Below are positions 46,382-56,042 of a DNA stretch of 64,000 bases, one piece after another. The notes under the pieces are model-generated. The model was not told the origin of the DNA. It was given only the letters and a program-made list of their open reading frames with translations, and did not search any database. The translations under genes and the position numbers were made by a program. The DNA comes from CAVQSS01 sp963746605 (GTDB lineage: Bacteria; Desulfobacterota; RBG-13-43-22): NCBI GenBank assembly GCA_963746605.1, contig CAVVCH010000016.1, positions 62,001 through 126,000 on the forward strand, written 5' to 3'. How positions within the stretch are numbered: position 1 is the stretch's first letter; each line of letters begins with the position of its first letter.

Positions 46382-47995
46382 CTATTTTTTATCCCGCTGC
46401 CTTTTCTGTTCCTCCTTGTAAAGCTTGTAGCTGATCCCGTCCACCAGGGCCTGCCAGGAGGCTTCCAGAATGTCGGTGGACACCCCGACGGTCCCCCACT
46501 TGCTGTCCCCGTCGGCGGATTCGATTAAGACCCGGACCTTGGCCCCGGTCCCCTCCAGGCTGGACAGGACCCGCACCTTGTAGTCTTCCAGGCGCATTTC
46601 CTTCAACTCGGGATAAAATCGTTCCAGGGCCTTGCGCAGGGCGTTATCCAGGGCGTTGACCGGCCCGTTGCCCACCGAGGCCGTGTGCGCCACCTGGCCG
46701 CCGACCTTGACCATGATGGTCGCCTCCACCGCCGGCGGTTGGTCTTCCACTGTTTTATGGGACAGGACCCGGAAGCCCAGGAGCTGGAAATAACGCTTCT
46801 GCCTCCCCATGGCCCGGTTCATGAGCAGCTCGAAGGAGCCCTCGGCTCCTTCAAACTGAAATCCCTGCCTTTCCAGGTCCTTTAACTGGGCCAGGATCTC
46901 CAGGACCACCGGGTCCTTGCTGGAAAGATCCAGCCCGTAGCGCCGGGCCTTGGAGAGAATGTTGCTGCGACCGGCCAGGTCGGAGACCAGGATGCGCTGG
47001 ATATTGCCCACCAGTTCGGGATGGATGTGTTCATAGGTCTCCGGGTTCTTGGCCACTGCGCTGACGTGGATCCCCCCTTTGTGAGAGAAGGCGCTGGCCC
47101 CGACGTAGGGCTGGTATTTGTTGTGCCGGATGTTAGCCAGCTCGTTGACGAAGCGGGAGACTTCGCTGATCCTGCGGAGCTGTTCTTCCTCCAGCACCGG
47201 GATCCCCAGTTTGAGCTGCAGGTTGGGAATAATGGAGCAGAGATTGGCATTCCCGCAGCGGTCCCCGAAGCCGTTGATGGTCCCCTGGACGTGTTGGACG
47301 CCGTTCTCCACCGCCGCCATCACGTTGGCCACCGAGCACTCGCAGTCGTTGTGGGCGTGAATGCCCAGGGGTACCCCCGGAAATTCTTCCTTGACCCGGT
47401 CAATAATCCGGACCAACCGACCCGGGAGCGTGCCGCCGTTGGTGTCGCACAACACCAGACAATCGACTTCGGCCTTCAGGGCGGCCCGCAGCGTGGCCAG
47501 GGCATAATCCGGATTGGCCTGAAAGCCGTCAAAAAAATGCTCGGCGTCATAAAAAAGAGTCTGCACCTGAGGCCGCAGCCAGGCCAGGGAGTCGTGGATA
47601 ATCTCCAGATTCCGGTCCAGGGTAACCCGCAGGGCGTCTCGGACGTGAACATCCCAACTCTTGCCGAAAAGGGTGATCACCGGCGTCCGGGCCTGCAGGA
47701 GGGCTTTCAGGTTGGGGTCTTTTTCCGAGGACCCTTTCGGGTTATGGGTGCTGCCGAAAGCGGCCAGACGGGCCTTTTTCAAGCTCTGCTGCTGCATCTC
47801 CCTGAAAAATTCTCCGTCCTTGGGGTTCGACCCGGGCCAACCGCCCTCGATATAGTCCACTCCGAGTTCATCCAATTTTTTTGAGATCCGGATTTTGTCC
47901 ACCACCGAGAGATTGAAATCCTCGGCCTGGGTCCCATCCCGGAGGGTGGTATCATAAACTTCGACGGTTCGCACGGAATCCTCACTTATAGGCAT
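46382..47995 (-). CDS. cimA: (R)-citramalate synthase CimA
   Basis: A 537-residue enzyme of the isopropylmalate synthase family that condenses pyruvate and acetyl-CoA to citramalate on the threonine-independent isoleucine route. VYDTTLRDGTQAEDFNLSV has the Arg-Asp metal motif, GIHAHNDCECSVAN the two His ligands, and GTINGFGDRCGNANL follows. The C-terminal third (from about 400) is the LeuA allosteric domain. Length and the GGWPGSNPKD segment place it with CimA rather than LeuA. Only 10 bases separate its stop from array R3. Confidence 0.93.
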   Translation of the reverse strand: MPISEDSVRTVEVYDTTLRDGTQAEDFNLSVVDKIRISKKLDELGVDYIEGGWPGSNPKDGEFFREMQQQSLKKARLAAFGSTHNPKGSSEKDPNLKALLQARTPVITLFGKSWDVHVRDALRVTLDRNLEIIHDSLAWLRPQVQTLFYDAEHFFDGFQANPDYALATLRAALKAEVDCLVLCDTNGGTLPGRLVRIIDRVKEEFPGVPLGIHAHNDCECSVANVMAAVENGVQHVQGTINGFGDRCGNANLCSIIPNLQLKLGIPVLEEEQLRRISEVSRFVNELANIRHNKYQPYVGASAFSHKGGIHVSAVAKNPETYEHIHPELVGNIQRILVSDLAGRSNILSKARRYGLDLSSKDPVVLEILAQLKDLERQGFQFEGAEGSFELLMNRAMGRQKRYFQLLGFRVLSHKTVEDQPPAVEATIMVKVGGQVAHTASVGNGPVNALDNALRKALERFYPELKEMRLEDYKVRVLSSLEGTGAKVRVLIESADGDSKWGTVGVSTDILEASWQALVDGISYKLYKEEQKRQRDKK

Positions 47996-48152
47996 TCATT
48001 GACGATTAATAATTAACAATTGATTATTAATTATTAATATCAAACTGTTAACTTGCTGTCTCGCCCCTTTTGGGTTCAGGCTTCGGGGCGGCCACTCCCC
48101 CAAAAGGGCGAGCAACCATTGAATTCAAATATACCGGTTTTGCCTATAGATA

Positions 48153-49781
48153 TCAATCTTCAATGGGCCAGGAAGCAAACAGGGCCGTCCCCTTCCCCGG
48201 GGCGGATTCAAGACAGTATTCCCCTCCCGAAAGTTCGGTCCGTTCCTTCATCGTCGACAAGCCCAATCCCCTGGCCACCCCATCCGGGTCAAACCCCCGG
48301 CCGTTATCTCTGATGGTTAGGACGATCCGGTTCCGGGCTTTACCAAGCTGGAAAACAACCACGTTGGCCCCACTGTGTTTGGCGATGTTGTTCAGGGCCT
48401 CCTGGGTCAATCGAAAGATGGGCGTCTTCAAAGCCTCGGGCAGGTCGCTTTCAGAAAGTTCGGTCTGTTTTTCCACCCGGATGTGGCCGTAGGACTTTTC
48501 AAACTCCCGACATAACCAGTTCAGCGCCGGAAGGAGACCCAGGTCATCCAGCACCGCCGGGCGCAGGTCGACCATGATCCGGCGAACTTCCTTGTTCAAG
48601 CCGCCCAGCATCGCGATAACATCCTGGAGGGCACTCTGGGGACGATTCCCGGTTACCATCTGCTCCACGGCTTTTTCCAGGCGGTATTTGGCGGCCACCA
48701 GCGTGGAGGCCAGGCTGTCGTGAAGTTCCCCGGCGATCCGTTTTCTTTCCTGCTCCTGGGCCGACAGGCATTGCGCGGCAAAAAATCGCACCTGCTGTTC
48801 CGAAGTGCGAAGCGTCTTTTCCAATTTCTCACGTTCGGAAATCTCTAATTCCAGCGCTCCTACGGCCCTTGTCAGGGCCGCGGTTCGTTCCCGAACCCGG
48901 ATCTCCAATTCATCGTGAGCGCGCTTGAGGTACTCCTCAGCCTCGACGGCGTCTTCCATGAGGTTGAGCGCCGCCAGGCGAGAGGTCTGCAGCACCTCCT
49001 CGGCCTCCTGGCGCTCGGTAATGTCATGGATAATGGAGAAAAGTATAGTGCCCTGGGGCATCTCAAACGGTGAGGCATAGACCTCCACCCAACGCACCCG
49101 GCCGTCAGCCAGTTTGTGCGGGAAAATGAAGTAGTTTCGCTCTTCCGCCGCGGCCCGACACCGTTCGGCGGCCACTTCCTCCGGCGACAACTGGTTGATA
49201 TCGGTGATCTGCATCCGCCGCAGTTCTTCGCGGGAATATCCGTAGAAATGAGCCGCGGCCGGATTGGCGTCCACAATCGCCCCGGTTTTCGGTTCGATCA
49301 ACAGCATCCCGGCCCGGTGCCTCTCGAACATGCCCCGAAACCGCTCCTCGCTGGATCGCAGATCCTCTTCGTTCCGTTTACGCCCGGTAATATCGGTGAA
49401 AATAACGGCGAACCGGCCCGACAACGGGCGGTAGGCAAGAACTTCAAACCAGCGACCCAATGCGGCGGAATAGTTCTCCAGGTGCGCCGGTTCACCCGTA
49501 AGCGCTACCCGGCCGTAGGTTTCAATCCAGTAGGGCTCGATGCTCGGCAGGACTTCCAGGACACACCGGCCGATCAAATCGGCGCGTTTCAGGCCGGTCA
49601 GCCGCTCAAAGGCCGGGTTCACTGCGAGAAACCGGTAATCACGAGGCCGCCCCCGTTCGTCGGTGAGGATCTCGTGCAGGGCAAAACCTTCAGTCATGGT
49701 TTCGAACAACAGCCGATACCGCTCCTCGCTCTCCCGCAGGGCCTGTTCCAACCGCTCCCGATCCAGAATCTCTTTTTCCAT
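48153..49781 (-). CDS. Soluble PAS sensor histidine kinase, NarX type
   Basis: A 542-residue cytosolic kinase without membrane helices. Two PAS domains (LLFETMTEGFALHEILTDER; MFERHRAGMLLIEPKTGAIV), a coiled coil (about 270-340), then HisKA_3 with phospho-His in KRIAGELHDSLASTLVAAKY and HATPase (IAKHSGANVVVF, DNGRGFDPDGVARGLGLSTM). It should phosphorylate a NarL-type or the adjacent receiver. It begins three bases after the REC-PAS-PAS gene stop, in the same operon. Confidence 0.92.
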   Translation of the reverse strand: MEKEILDRERLEQALRESEERYRLLFETMTEGFALHEILTDERGRPRDYRFLAVNPAFERLTGLKRADLIGRCVLEVLPSIEPYWIETYGRVALTGEPAHLENYSAALGRWFEVLAYRPLSGRFAVIFTDITGRKRNEEDLRSSEERFRGMFERHRAGMLLIEPKTGAIVDANPAAAHFYGYSREELRRMQITDINQLSPEEVAAERCRAAAEERNYFIFPHKLADGRVRWVEVYASPFEMPQGTILFSIIHDITERQEAEEVLQTSRLAALNLMEDAVEAEEYLKRAHDELEIRVRERTAALTRAVGALELEISEREKLEKTLRTSEQQVRFFAAQCLSAQEQERKRIAGELHDSLASTLVAAKYRLEKAVEQMVTGNRPQSALQDVIAMLGGLNKEVRRIMVDLRPAVLDDLGLLPALNWLCREFEKSYGHIRVEKQTELSESDLPEALKTPIFRLTQEALNNIAKHSGANVVVFQLGKARNRIVLTIRDNGRGFDPDGVARGLGLSTMKERTELSGGEYCLESAPGKGTALFASWPIED

Positions 49782-49784
49782 TTC

Positions 49785-51047
49785 TTACTCGAAATCCAGC
49801 CGGTAACGTGGCGGACGGCCGGCCTGGGCGTAAAGCTCATTGATTTGCTTTTTCAATTCGATCATGCGCAACTCCCGCCCAATCGCCACCCGGTTGAATC
49901 GCGACAATTCCTCGTTTTTGGATTGCAGTTCCTCCAGTTGCCGCTGAATTTCATTTTCGGCCCGCTTCCGAAGCGTAATTTCCCGGCCATAGAAGGTAAC
50001 GTAATCCTCTTTCGCCGGATGCACGACGGTCATCAAGAAGGTGCGTCCCATGTGACAGGTAATTTCCTCTTCAAGACCCTGCCCTGCTGGGGCCTTCATG
50101 AGCAGTGAAGTGAAGGGGTCCGGCAGAGGGGTATCGGTCAGCCAGCCCCACCCTTCCGCCAGCCAGGTTCGTGCCGGTGCATTGGCATACATCAATCCGC
50201 CATCCATAGCGATTCGCAGCACGGGATTCGGGTTTTCTTCCGGGAACCGGGCCAACTGGGTCAGCGCCTCCTCCGCCCGCCGCTTCTCGGTGACGTCGTG
50301 GAACACCAGCACCGCCCCGATTACCTGTCCCGCGGCGTCCAGGATCGGCGCCGCGCTGTCCTCGATAGGCACGATGCGCCCATCCCGGGCCACCAGCGCA
50401 GCATGGTTAGCCAGGGCCACGGGACGGCCCTCGCGCAGCACTCGCGTGACGGGTTCCTCCAGCGACCGACCGGTCTGCTCATTGACAATGCAAAACACGG
50501 ACGGAAGGGGCCGGCCCAACGCCTCTTCGGCCTTCCAGCCGGTCAGCAACTCGGCCACGGGATTGACGAAGGTGATGCGGCCCAAGTCATCGGTGGCAAT
50601 CACCGCGTCGCCGATGCTCATCAGGGTGACCCGCAGCCACTCGCGCTGCTCGTGGAGTTCCCGGTCAGCCTGATGCTTGAACAGCGCCAGCTCGATCTGC
50701 GTCGCCAGGTCCCGTTCATCGAAGGGCTTGAGGATGTATCCGAACGGCCCGGTGAGCTTGGCCCGGGCCAGGGTAGCGGCGTCGGAATGGGCTGTCAGGT
50801 AGATCACCGGCACGTCTTGCCGGCTACGGATCGCCTGCGCCGCTTCAATGCCGTCGATCGATCCCTCCAACCGGATGTCCATCAGCACCAGACTCGGGCG
50901 GAGACGGCAGGCCAGATCGACGGCTTCTTTGCCTTCCGCCGTGATGTCGGCAACTTCGTAGCCGAGCCGTCGCAGCTTGCCCTCCAGGTCCGCGGCGACG
51001 ATGGCCTCGTCCTCGACGATCAGAATGGAGATTTTGTTTGCAGTCAT
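49785..51047 (-). CDS. REC-PAS-PAS signalling protein
   Basis: A 420-residue protein: receiver domain 1-125 (LIVEDEAIVAADLEGKL, phospho-Asp in LVLMDIRLEGSIDG, Lys in FGYILKPFDE), PAS 1 about 140-265 (ITFVNPVAELLTGWKAEEAL), PAS 2 about 270-385 (LRIAMDGGLMYANAPART), and a coiled-coil tail. It has no output or kinase domain, so it probably relays between the kinases encoded on either side. The start at 51047 is selected because CGGAGGCGCC lies upstream; an ATG at 51086 would be in array R4. Confidence 0.88.
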   Translation of the reverse strand: MTANKISILIVEDEAIVAADLEGKLRRLGYEVADITAEGKEAVDLACRLRPSLVLMDIRLEGSIDGIEAAQAIRSRQDVPVIYLTAHSDAATLARAKLTGPFGYILKPFDERDLATQIELALFKHQADRELHEQREWLRVTLMSIGDAVIATDDLGRITFVNPVAELLTGWKAEEALGRPLPSVFCIVNEQTGRSLEEPVTRVLREGRPVALANHAALVARDGRIVPIEDSAAPILDAAGQVIGAVLVFHDVTEKRRAEEALTQLARFPEENPNPVLRIAMDGGLMYANAPARTWLAEGWGWLTDTPLPDPFTSLLMKAPAGQGLEEEITCHMGRTFLMTVVHPAKEDYVTFYGREITLRKRAENEIQRQLEELQSKNEELSRFNRVAIGRELRMIELKKQINELYAQAGRPPRYRLDFE

Positions 51048-51413
51048 TGGCGCCTCCGGTGCGTCAGGGCGGCTAAGCCGCGTCATTAGGCCGCAGGGCG
51101 GCCGTCATTGATGAAGTCATTGGCGGCTTCGCCGCGTCAGGGGGCCGCAGGGCGGCCGTCACTAAGTCATTCATAGGTCATTCAATGGGTGGCCATTATC
51201 AGTTTAATCGGATAATGGTCATTGGGGTCAACGATAAGTTGGATTAAGGTCAGAGCTATCCTTCTTCGGTCCTTCTCCTCAAATGACGCGGCGCAGCCGC
51301 CAATGACCAGTGACGGTCGCCAGCGACCCAATGACTCTCCTCCAGCCATTGACGCCACACCGGTGGCCGATGACGCTGGCTTACCCAGCCACTGACCCAC
51401 TGACTTTTTCTGG
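51042..51413. repeat. Palindrome array R4 within the kinase operon
   Basis: GTCATT/GTCAGG units with palindromes (GGCGGC-TAA-GCCGC, GCGGC-TTC-GCCGC twice-type, GGCCGC-AGG-GCGGCC) form the left half. A unique centre runs about 51165-51285. The right half has AATGAC/CATTGAC units with GCGGC-GCA-GCCGC, GGTCGC-CA-GCGACC and GCCAC-ACC-GGTGGC. It fills the gap between the HWE kinase stop and the REC-PAS-PAS start and overlaps the ends of both genes slightly. Confidence 0.75.
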
Positions 51414-53462
51414 TTCCTGCACCTCAAACGCTATTTTGAATTCGGTCCCTCCGTCCCCGGAGACCTCCACGGCGGCGTGGAGTTGACCGGCGAGCATCTG
51501 CACCAGACGCAAACCCAGGGAACGGGTTTGTCGCCAATCGAATCCCGCCGGCAGGCCCGTGCCGTTGTCGCGCACCCCCAGGCATACCCGGCCGGGCGCC
51601 CCGCCGCGAAGCGACACCACCACTTCGCCTCCGCTGCGGCCATGGAAGGCATGCTTCAGGGCGTTGATGACCAACTCGTTCAGGATCAATCCGAAGGGCA
51701 CCGCCGTGTTCACCGAAAGCGACACCGGCTCCAAATCCAGGTTCAGCCGGATACCGGAGGCCTCGCTCCCATAGGCCCGCCAGAGGTAGTTCAGCAGGCT
51801 TCGCGTATATTCGGCAAACTCCACCCGGGCCAGGTCAGTGGATTGGTACAGTTTCTCGTGGACGAGGGCCATCGAACGCACCCGATGGGTCAACTCCTGA
51901 AAGATGGTCCGCGAGACGGCATCCTGCAATTCCTCAGCCTGCAGGGATACCAGGCTGGAAATGACCTGCAGGTTGTTCTTCACGCGGTGATGGATCTCCT
52001 TCAGGAGCACCACCTTTTCGTCGAGCGAGGCCCTGAGAAGCTCCTCCCTTTCGCGCAGTTCCTGCTCGATGCGCTTATGTTCGGTGATGTCCTGGGTGAT
52101 CCCGAAGCCACCCAGCAGCTCGCCCGCTTCGTCGAATTCCAGGTAAGCCTTCTCCCGCACCCACTTCTCCTGCCCGTTGGCCACGATCCGGTGCTCGATG
52201 TCGTAAGGCGCGCCACGCAGGGCCGCGTTCCATTGCCTGTCCACATACAGCCTGTCATCGGGATGAACGATCCCCAGGAACGTCTCGTAGGTCAGCGGGG
52301 TTCCTTGGGGCACGCCAAAGATCCGGTGGTTCTCGTCGGACCAGGTCAGGACATCGCGGCCAACGTCCAGCCGCCAACTGCCGATCTGCCCGACCTGTTG
52401 GGCACGATCCAGGTCCTCCCGGATCTGCCGCAGCGCCTCCTCGGCCTGCCTACGATCGGTGATGTCGCGGCTGAAACTCACCACGGCCCTCACCTGCCCC
52501 GGTTCATCAAGGACCGGGTAGAAATTATGCTGGAACAGAATGCCGGCCCGCCGGTCTTCGAACTCCAGCACCCGGGCGGATTCAACCACCTTCCCTAATT
52601 GCGCCAAACGGGACTGGGCCAGTTCCGCCGGCATGATCTCGGTAACCGACCGACCGATGACCTCGGCGGGAGGCAGGGGAAAACGGGAAAAGGCGGTGGA
52701 ATTCCCTGTAAGCACAACGCCCTCGCGGCTGAACAGCCAGATGGATTCCTTTACGGCGTCCAGGACACCCCGCAGGGTAGCTTCGTTTTCACGCAACCGC
52801 TCCTCGCTGGTCCGCAGATCTTCCTCGGCCCGTCGCCGATCGTCAATTTCCCGCTGGAGATCTTTCGTGTTTTGGAGAATGGTCCGACCGATGAACGCGG
52901 CCAGCACCACCATGGCCAATCCGCCGATCAGGATCACCGTGATCATCAATCGATTAGCCCGCTGCACGTTCCCGTTTATTCTGTCCCCGCTCGATTTCAT
53001 CAACTGAAAACCGTCGGATACGATCTCTTTCAGTTTGATCAGAAGCTGGCTGGTAACCTGTCCCTTATATTCCTGATAGAACCGATCTCCCAGGTCGGCC
53101 GCTTGTTTTCCTTCCCCTCCGATTGTCAAAGGAAACAGGAAACCGATCTCCTCCTGATTCCCGATCATTTTCCGGATGGATAGGACTTCCGGAGCGGTCT
53201 CGGCCGGAAACCGGGCCAGTGTATTTTTTAAGGACTCATGGAGGGATCGGAATTGGACCCTGGGGCGTTCTTCCGGATAGAGCAGATTCTGGCTGACCAC
53301 CTGGTCCAGTTCAAACACCTTACGGACAATTTCATCGGCGAGCCTACCTACCTGATCCGCCCGTCTGATCTCCTTTTGCATCCAGATCAGACCGGTGACC
53401 GTGACCAGCGATAATACCACCGGTATCAGGATCAACAGCGCCACCTTCGTCTTGGTTTTCAT
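51381..53462 (-). CDS. Membrane sensor histidine kinase, HisKA_2 type
   Basis: About 693 residues. Helix 1 (VALLILIPVVLSLVTVTGLI) and helix 2 (ITVILIGGLAMVVLAAFIG) frame a periplasmic helical sensor of about 145 residues. Two PAS domains (AVKESIWLFSREGVVLTGNS; PAS_3 with GSWRLDVGRDVLTWSDENHR) precede HisKA_2 with the phospho-His in LLKEIHHRVKNNLQVISSLV, and HATPase ends the chain (NELVINALKHAF, DNGTGLP). The start at 53462 has AAGG upstream; 53477 is also possible. It follows the binding protein by only a couple of bases. Confidence 0.9.
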   Translation of the reverse strand: MKTKTKVALLILIPVVLSLVTVTGLIWMQKEIRRADQVGRLADEIVRKVFELDQVVSQNLLYPEERPRVQFRSLHESLKNTLARFPAETAPEVLSIRKMIGNQEEIGFLFPLTIGGEGKQAADLGDRFYQEYKGQVTSQLLIKLKEIVSDGFQLMKSSGDRINGNVQRANRLMITVILIGGLAMVVLAAFIGRTILQNTKDLQREIDDRRRAEEDLRTSEERLRENEATLRGVLDAVKESIWLFSREGVVLTGNSTAFSRFPLPPAEVIGRSVTEIMPAELAQSRLAQLGKVVESARVLEFEDRRAGILFQHNFYPVLDEPGQVRAVVSFSRDITDRRQAEEALRQIREDLDRAQQVGQIGSWRLDVGRDVLTWSDENHRIFGVPQGTPLTYETFLGIVHPDDRLYVDRQWNAALRGAPYDIEHRIVANGQEKWVREKAYLEFDEAGELLGGFGITQDITEHKRIEQELREREELLRASLDEKVVLLKEIHHRVKNNLQVISSLVSLQAEELQDAVSRTIFQELTHRVRSMALVHEKLYQSTDLARVEFAEYTRSLLNYLWRAYGSEASGIRLNLDLEPVSLSVNTAVPFGLILNELVINALKHAFHGRSGGEVVVSLRGGAPGRVCLGVRDNGTGLPAGFDWRQTRSLGLRLVQMLAGQLHAAVEVSGDGGTEFKIAFEVQEPEKVSGSVAG

Positions 53463-53478
53463 AACCGGGCCTTCCATT

Positions 53479-54519
53479 TCAATAAACGATGGTCACCGCC
53501 TCCGGATCCACCGCTTTCAGGCCTTCAAAATAAAAATGGGTGAGAAAATTCGGGACAGCCCTTTTGGGGACAGACTCCTTTCGGATGGCCCAGCGGGCCT
53601 GGTTCTCCAGGTTCATCAGGAGCAAAGGATGAAGGGTTACCTGAAAGGCATATTCGTTCCAGGACCGGGCGACCTGGGCTTCGGTCAATCCGAGGAAGCC
53701 GGCCACGATCTTCTGCGCTTCGGCCGGTTTTTCCTTGACGAAGGCTGCCCCGCGAATAAGTGCCCGCAGGATTTTTTTTACCGCCTCCGGGTTCCCCTTA
53801 ACGAATTCTTCCGGACCGGCGAGGTTCCAGACCATATGGTACAGGTTTCGGCCGTAATCAATATACCCGTTGGCCCCCAATTTATCCTGCAACCTCAAAA
53901 TATGGGGGTTCCAGGTGACCGCGGCGTCAATTTCTCCTCTTAGCAGAGCGCCTGGGATCTGGTCGGACAACAGGGGGATCACCTTGATCTGGTCCCGGGG
54001 AATCCGGTTAAAGATCAGAAAAACATCCAGAAAATATTCGGAGGCGGTCCCAGGCGTAACCCCGATCCTTTTCCCTTTAAGATCCTTGGACGAGAGGATT
54101 CCCCGGTCTTTTCTGGCGACCAGGGCACTTTCCCGGAACGCTTCAGAGATGGTGGCCACCACCGAAATCCGGGCCCCCTCCAGCACGGCAAACATGATGG
54201 GGATATCGGCTACCGTGGCCAGGTCCGCCTTTCCTTCCCGGACCGCATCCAGAGCGGCTTTTCCGCTCGGGAAAAGCCGGCAAGTCACCTCGAGGCCTTC
54301 CTGCCGGAAATAACCGTTTTTCAGGGCGACATAAAGGAGCGCGGAATTGATGGACGACCCGTCGGCTATGGTAATTTTCCCGGCGGGACCGATTTTCTTA
54401 ACCGACTGGGTTTGCCCGGTTTCAAAACCAAGACATACGGCCAAAAAGGTTAGAAAAAAGACCGTCAGCAGCGGGGAGCGTTTTCTTTTCCGGGAATATA
54501 CCTTTGATCGGCAGTGCAT
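53479..54519 (-). CDS. NMT1/SsuA-like substrate-binding protein 3
   Basis: A 346-residue exported binding protein: a basic start (SKVYSRKRKRS), hydrophobic core (LLTVFFLTFLAVCLGF), then NSALLYVALKNGYFRQEGLE, GKADLATVADIPIMFAVLEG, LKGKRIGVTPGTASEYFLDV and GEIDAAVTWNPHILRL. It is similar in plan to the two proteins at 13509-15587, with the weaker C-terminal echo NLENQARWA. It is the first gene of a binding protein-kinase-receiver-kinase operon with no transporter subunits. Confidence 0.85.
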   Translation of the reverse strand: MHCRSKVYSRKRKRSPLLTVFFLTFLAVCLGFETGQTQSVKKIGPAGKITIADGSSINSALLYVALKNGYFRQEGLEVTCRLFPSGKAALDAVREGKADLATVADIPIMFAVLEGARISVVATISEAFRESALVARKDRGILSSKDLKGKRIGVTPGTASEYFLDVFLIFNRIPRDQIKVIPLLSDQIPGALLRGEIDAAVTWNPHILRLQDKLGANGYIDYGRNLYHMVWNLAGPEEFVKGNPEAVKKILRALIRGAAFVKEKPAEAQKIVAGFLGLTEAQVARSWNEYAFQVTLHPLLLMNLENQARWAIRKESVPKRAVPNFLTHFYFEGLKAVDPEAVTIVY

Positions 54520-54743
54520 GGGCGCCCTTTTTCAAGACATCTTAATTTCAAATTGTAGGTCGCAGAATGGGCCTGATCCACAATCAATGGCTTAACCCGC
54601 AATTCCCGCCGGTGTTTCTCCGCATGCCAAAGATCATACTGTAATTGCTGGTTCAACCAACTCTCGGCCGTTGTTCCAAAAGCTATGGAAAATCGAATGG
54701 CCATTTCAGGAATTATCCCTCTCCGTCCATTCAAAATACCGCG
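54465..54743 (-). pseudogene. HigA antitoxin remnant
   Basis: The reading NGRRGIIPEMAIRFSIAFGT and AESWLNQQLQYDLWHAEKHR matches the C-terminal half of HigA addiction-module antitoxins (helix-turn-helix, recognition helix onward). A stop codon in frame lies just upstream, the N-terminal half is missing, and no HigB toxin is nearby. The 3' end runs into the binding-protein start. It marks a lost toxin-antitoxin locus. Confidence 0.6.
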
Positions 54744-54800
54744 CTATCGTGCGAACAATCTGCGCTCCTGCGCTTAGCGCGCGGCCTCGCAGCTCCGCGC

Positions 54801-56030
54801 CTACCGTCCGTGCGGCTCTTCATCCAGGTGAAAGGCGTCATGCAGGGCCCGCACGGCCAGTTCGGTGTATTTCTCGTCGATGACGCAGGAGATCTTGATC
54901 TCGGAGGTGGTGATCATCATGATGTTGATGCCTTCCTGGGCCAGCGTGGAAAACATGGTGGTGGCCACCCCGGCATGATTGCGCATGCCCAGCCCGATGA
55001 TCGAAACCTTGGCGATATTTTCATCCCCCAGGACCCGCTCGGCCTTGATCTCCTTGGCGATTTTTTTAACGATGCCCATGGTTTTCTTGAAATCCACCTT
55101 GGGGACGGTGAAGGTCAGATCCGTCAACCCGTCGGCGCTGGTATTCTGGACGATCATGTCCACCACCACTCCGGCCTCGGAAATAGGGGTGAAAATCTTA
55201 TGGGCGGTTCCCGGCCGGTCCGGCACTTTCGTTATGGTAATCCGAGCCTCGTTTTTATTGTAGGTGACGCTGGAAACCAGAATTTTTTCCATGCTCTTGT
55301 CTTCTTGGAGCACCATCGTTCCCTCCTTGTCGGTAAATGTCGAACGCACGTGTATGGGGACTTTGTATTTCTTCGCAAATTCCACCGAACGGATTTCCAG
55401 GACCTTGGCCCCCAGGCTGGCCATCTCCAGCATCTCCTCATAGGATATTTTTTTCAGTTTTCGGGCCTTGGAGCAGACCCGGGGGTCGGTGGTATAGACT
55501 CCTTCCACATCGGTGAATATTTCGCAGACATCGGCCTTCAGGGCGGCGGCGATGGCTACGGCGGTGGTGTCCGATCCCCCCCGTCCCAGGGTGGTGATAT
55601 TCCCCCGTTCGTCCAATCCCTGGAAACCGGCTACGGCCACAATCTTATCCCGGCGGATCTCTTCCATGATCCGCCGGGTATCGACCTCATTGATCCGGGC
55701 CCGACCGTAGGATTGATCGGTGTAAATCGTGGCCTGGAAACCCAGAAGCGAGGTGGCTTTGAAGCCCAGGCTCTGAACGGCCATACTGAACAGGGCGATG
55801 GAGACCTGTTCCCCGGTGGAGATCAGCACATCCAGCTCCCGGGGATTGGGGGTTTCGGTCACCTCCTGGGCCAGCCGGATCAGGCGGTCCGTTTCGCCGG
55901 ACATGGCCGAAAGGACCACCACCATATCACTTCCCTCTTTTTTCCTTTCAATGACCCGTCGCGCCACATTCCGAATTTTTTCAATGGAACCTACCGAAGT
56001 GCCGCCGTATTTGTGCACCACTAACGACAT
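54801..56030 (-). CDS. lysC: Aspartate kinase
   Basis: A 409-residue aspartokinase, first step to lysine, threonine and methionine. The N-terminus LVVHKYGGTSVGS is the ATP/aspartate signature; GRGGSDTTAVAIAAAL and FTDVEGVYTTDPR lie in the kinase domain (1-260). Two ACT domains (about 265-400) give feedback control. Length fits the monofunctional class. In many relatives cimA is next to lysC; here a sensory module lies between them. Confidence 0.97.
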   Translation of the reverse strand: MSLVVHKYGGTSVGSIEKIRNVARRVIERKKEGSDMVVVLSAMSGETDRLIRLAQEVTETPNPRELDVLISTGEQVSIALFSMAVQSLGFKATSLLGFQATIYTDQSYGRARINEVDTRRIMEEIRRDKIVAVAGFQGLDERGNITTLGRGGSDTTAVAIAAALKADVCEIFTDVEGVYTTDPRVCSKARKLKKISYEEMLEMASLGAKVLEIRSVEFAKKYKVPIHVRSTFTDKEGTMVLQEDKSMEKILVSSVTYNKNEARITITKVPDRPGTAHKIFTPISEAGVVVDMIVQNTSADGLTDLTFTVPKVDFKKTMGIVKKIAKEIKAERVLGDENIAKVSIIGLGMRNHAGVATTMFSTLAQEGINIMMITTSEIKISCVIDEKYTELAVRALHDAFHLDEEPHGR

Positions 56031-56042
56031 AAATCCTCCCTT

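Noticed and set aside
51477..52598. Plus-strand open frame of about 373 codons opposite the HWE kinase
   Set aside because: No start signal or family features; the kinase on the minus strand explains the frame.
54645..56024. Long plus-strand open frame opposite lysC (about 459 codons)
   Set aside because: Antisense shadow: His/Gly/Asp-rich with no domain, while lysC on the other strand is complete.
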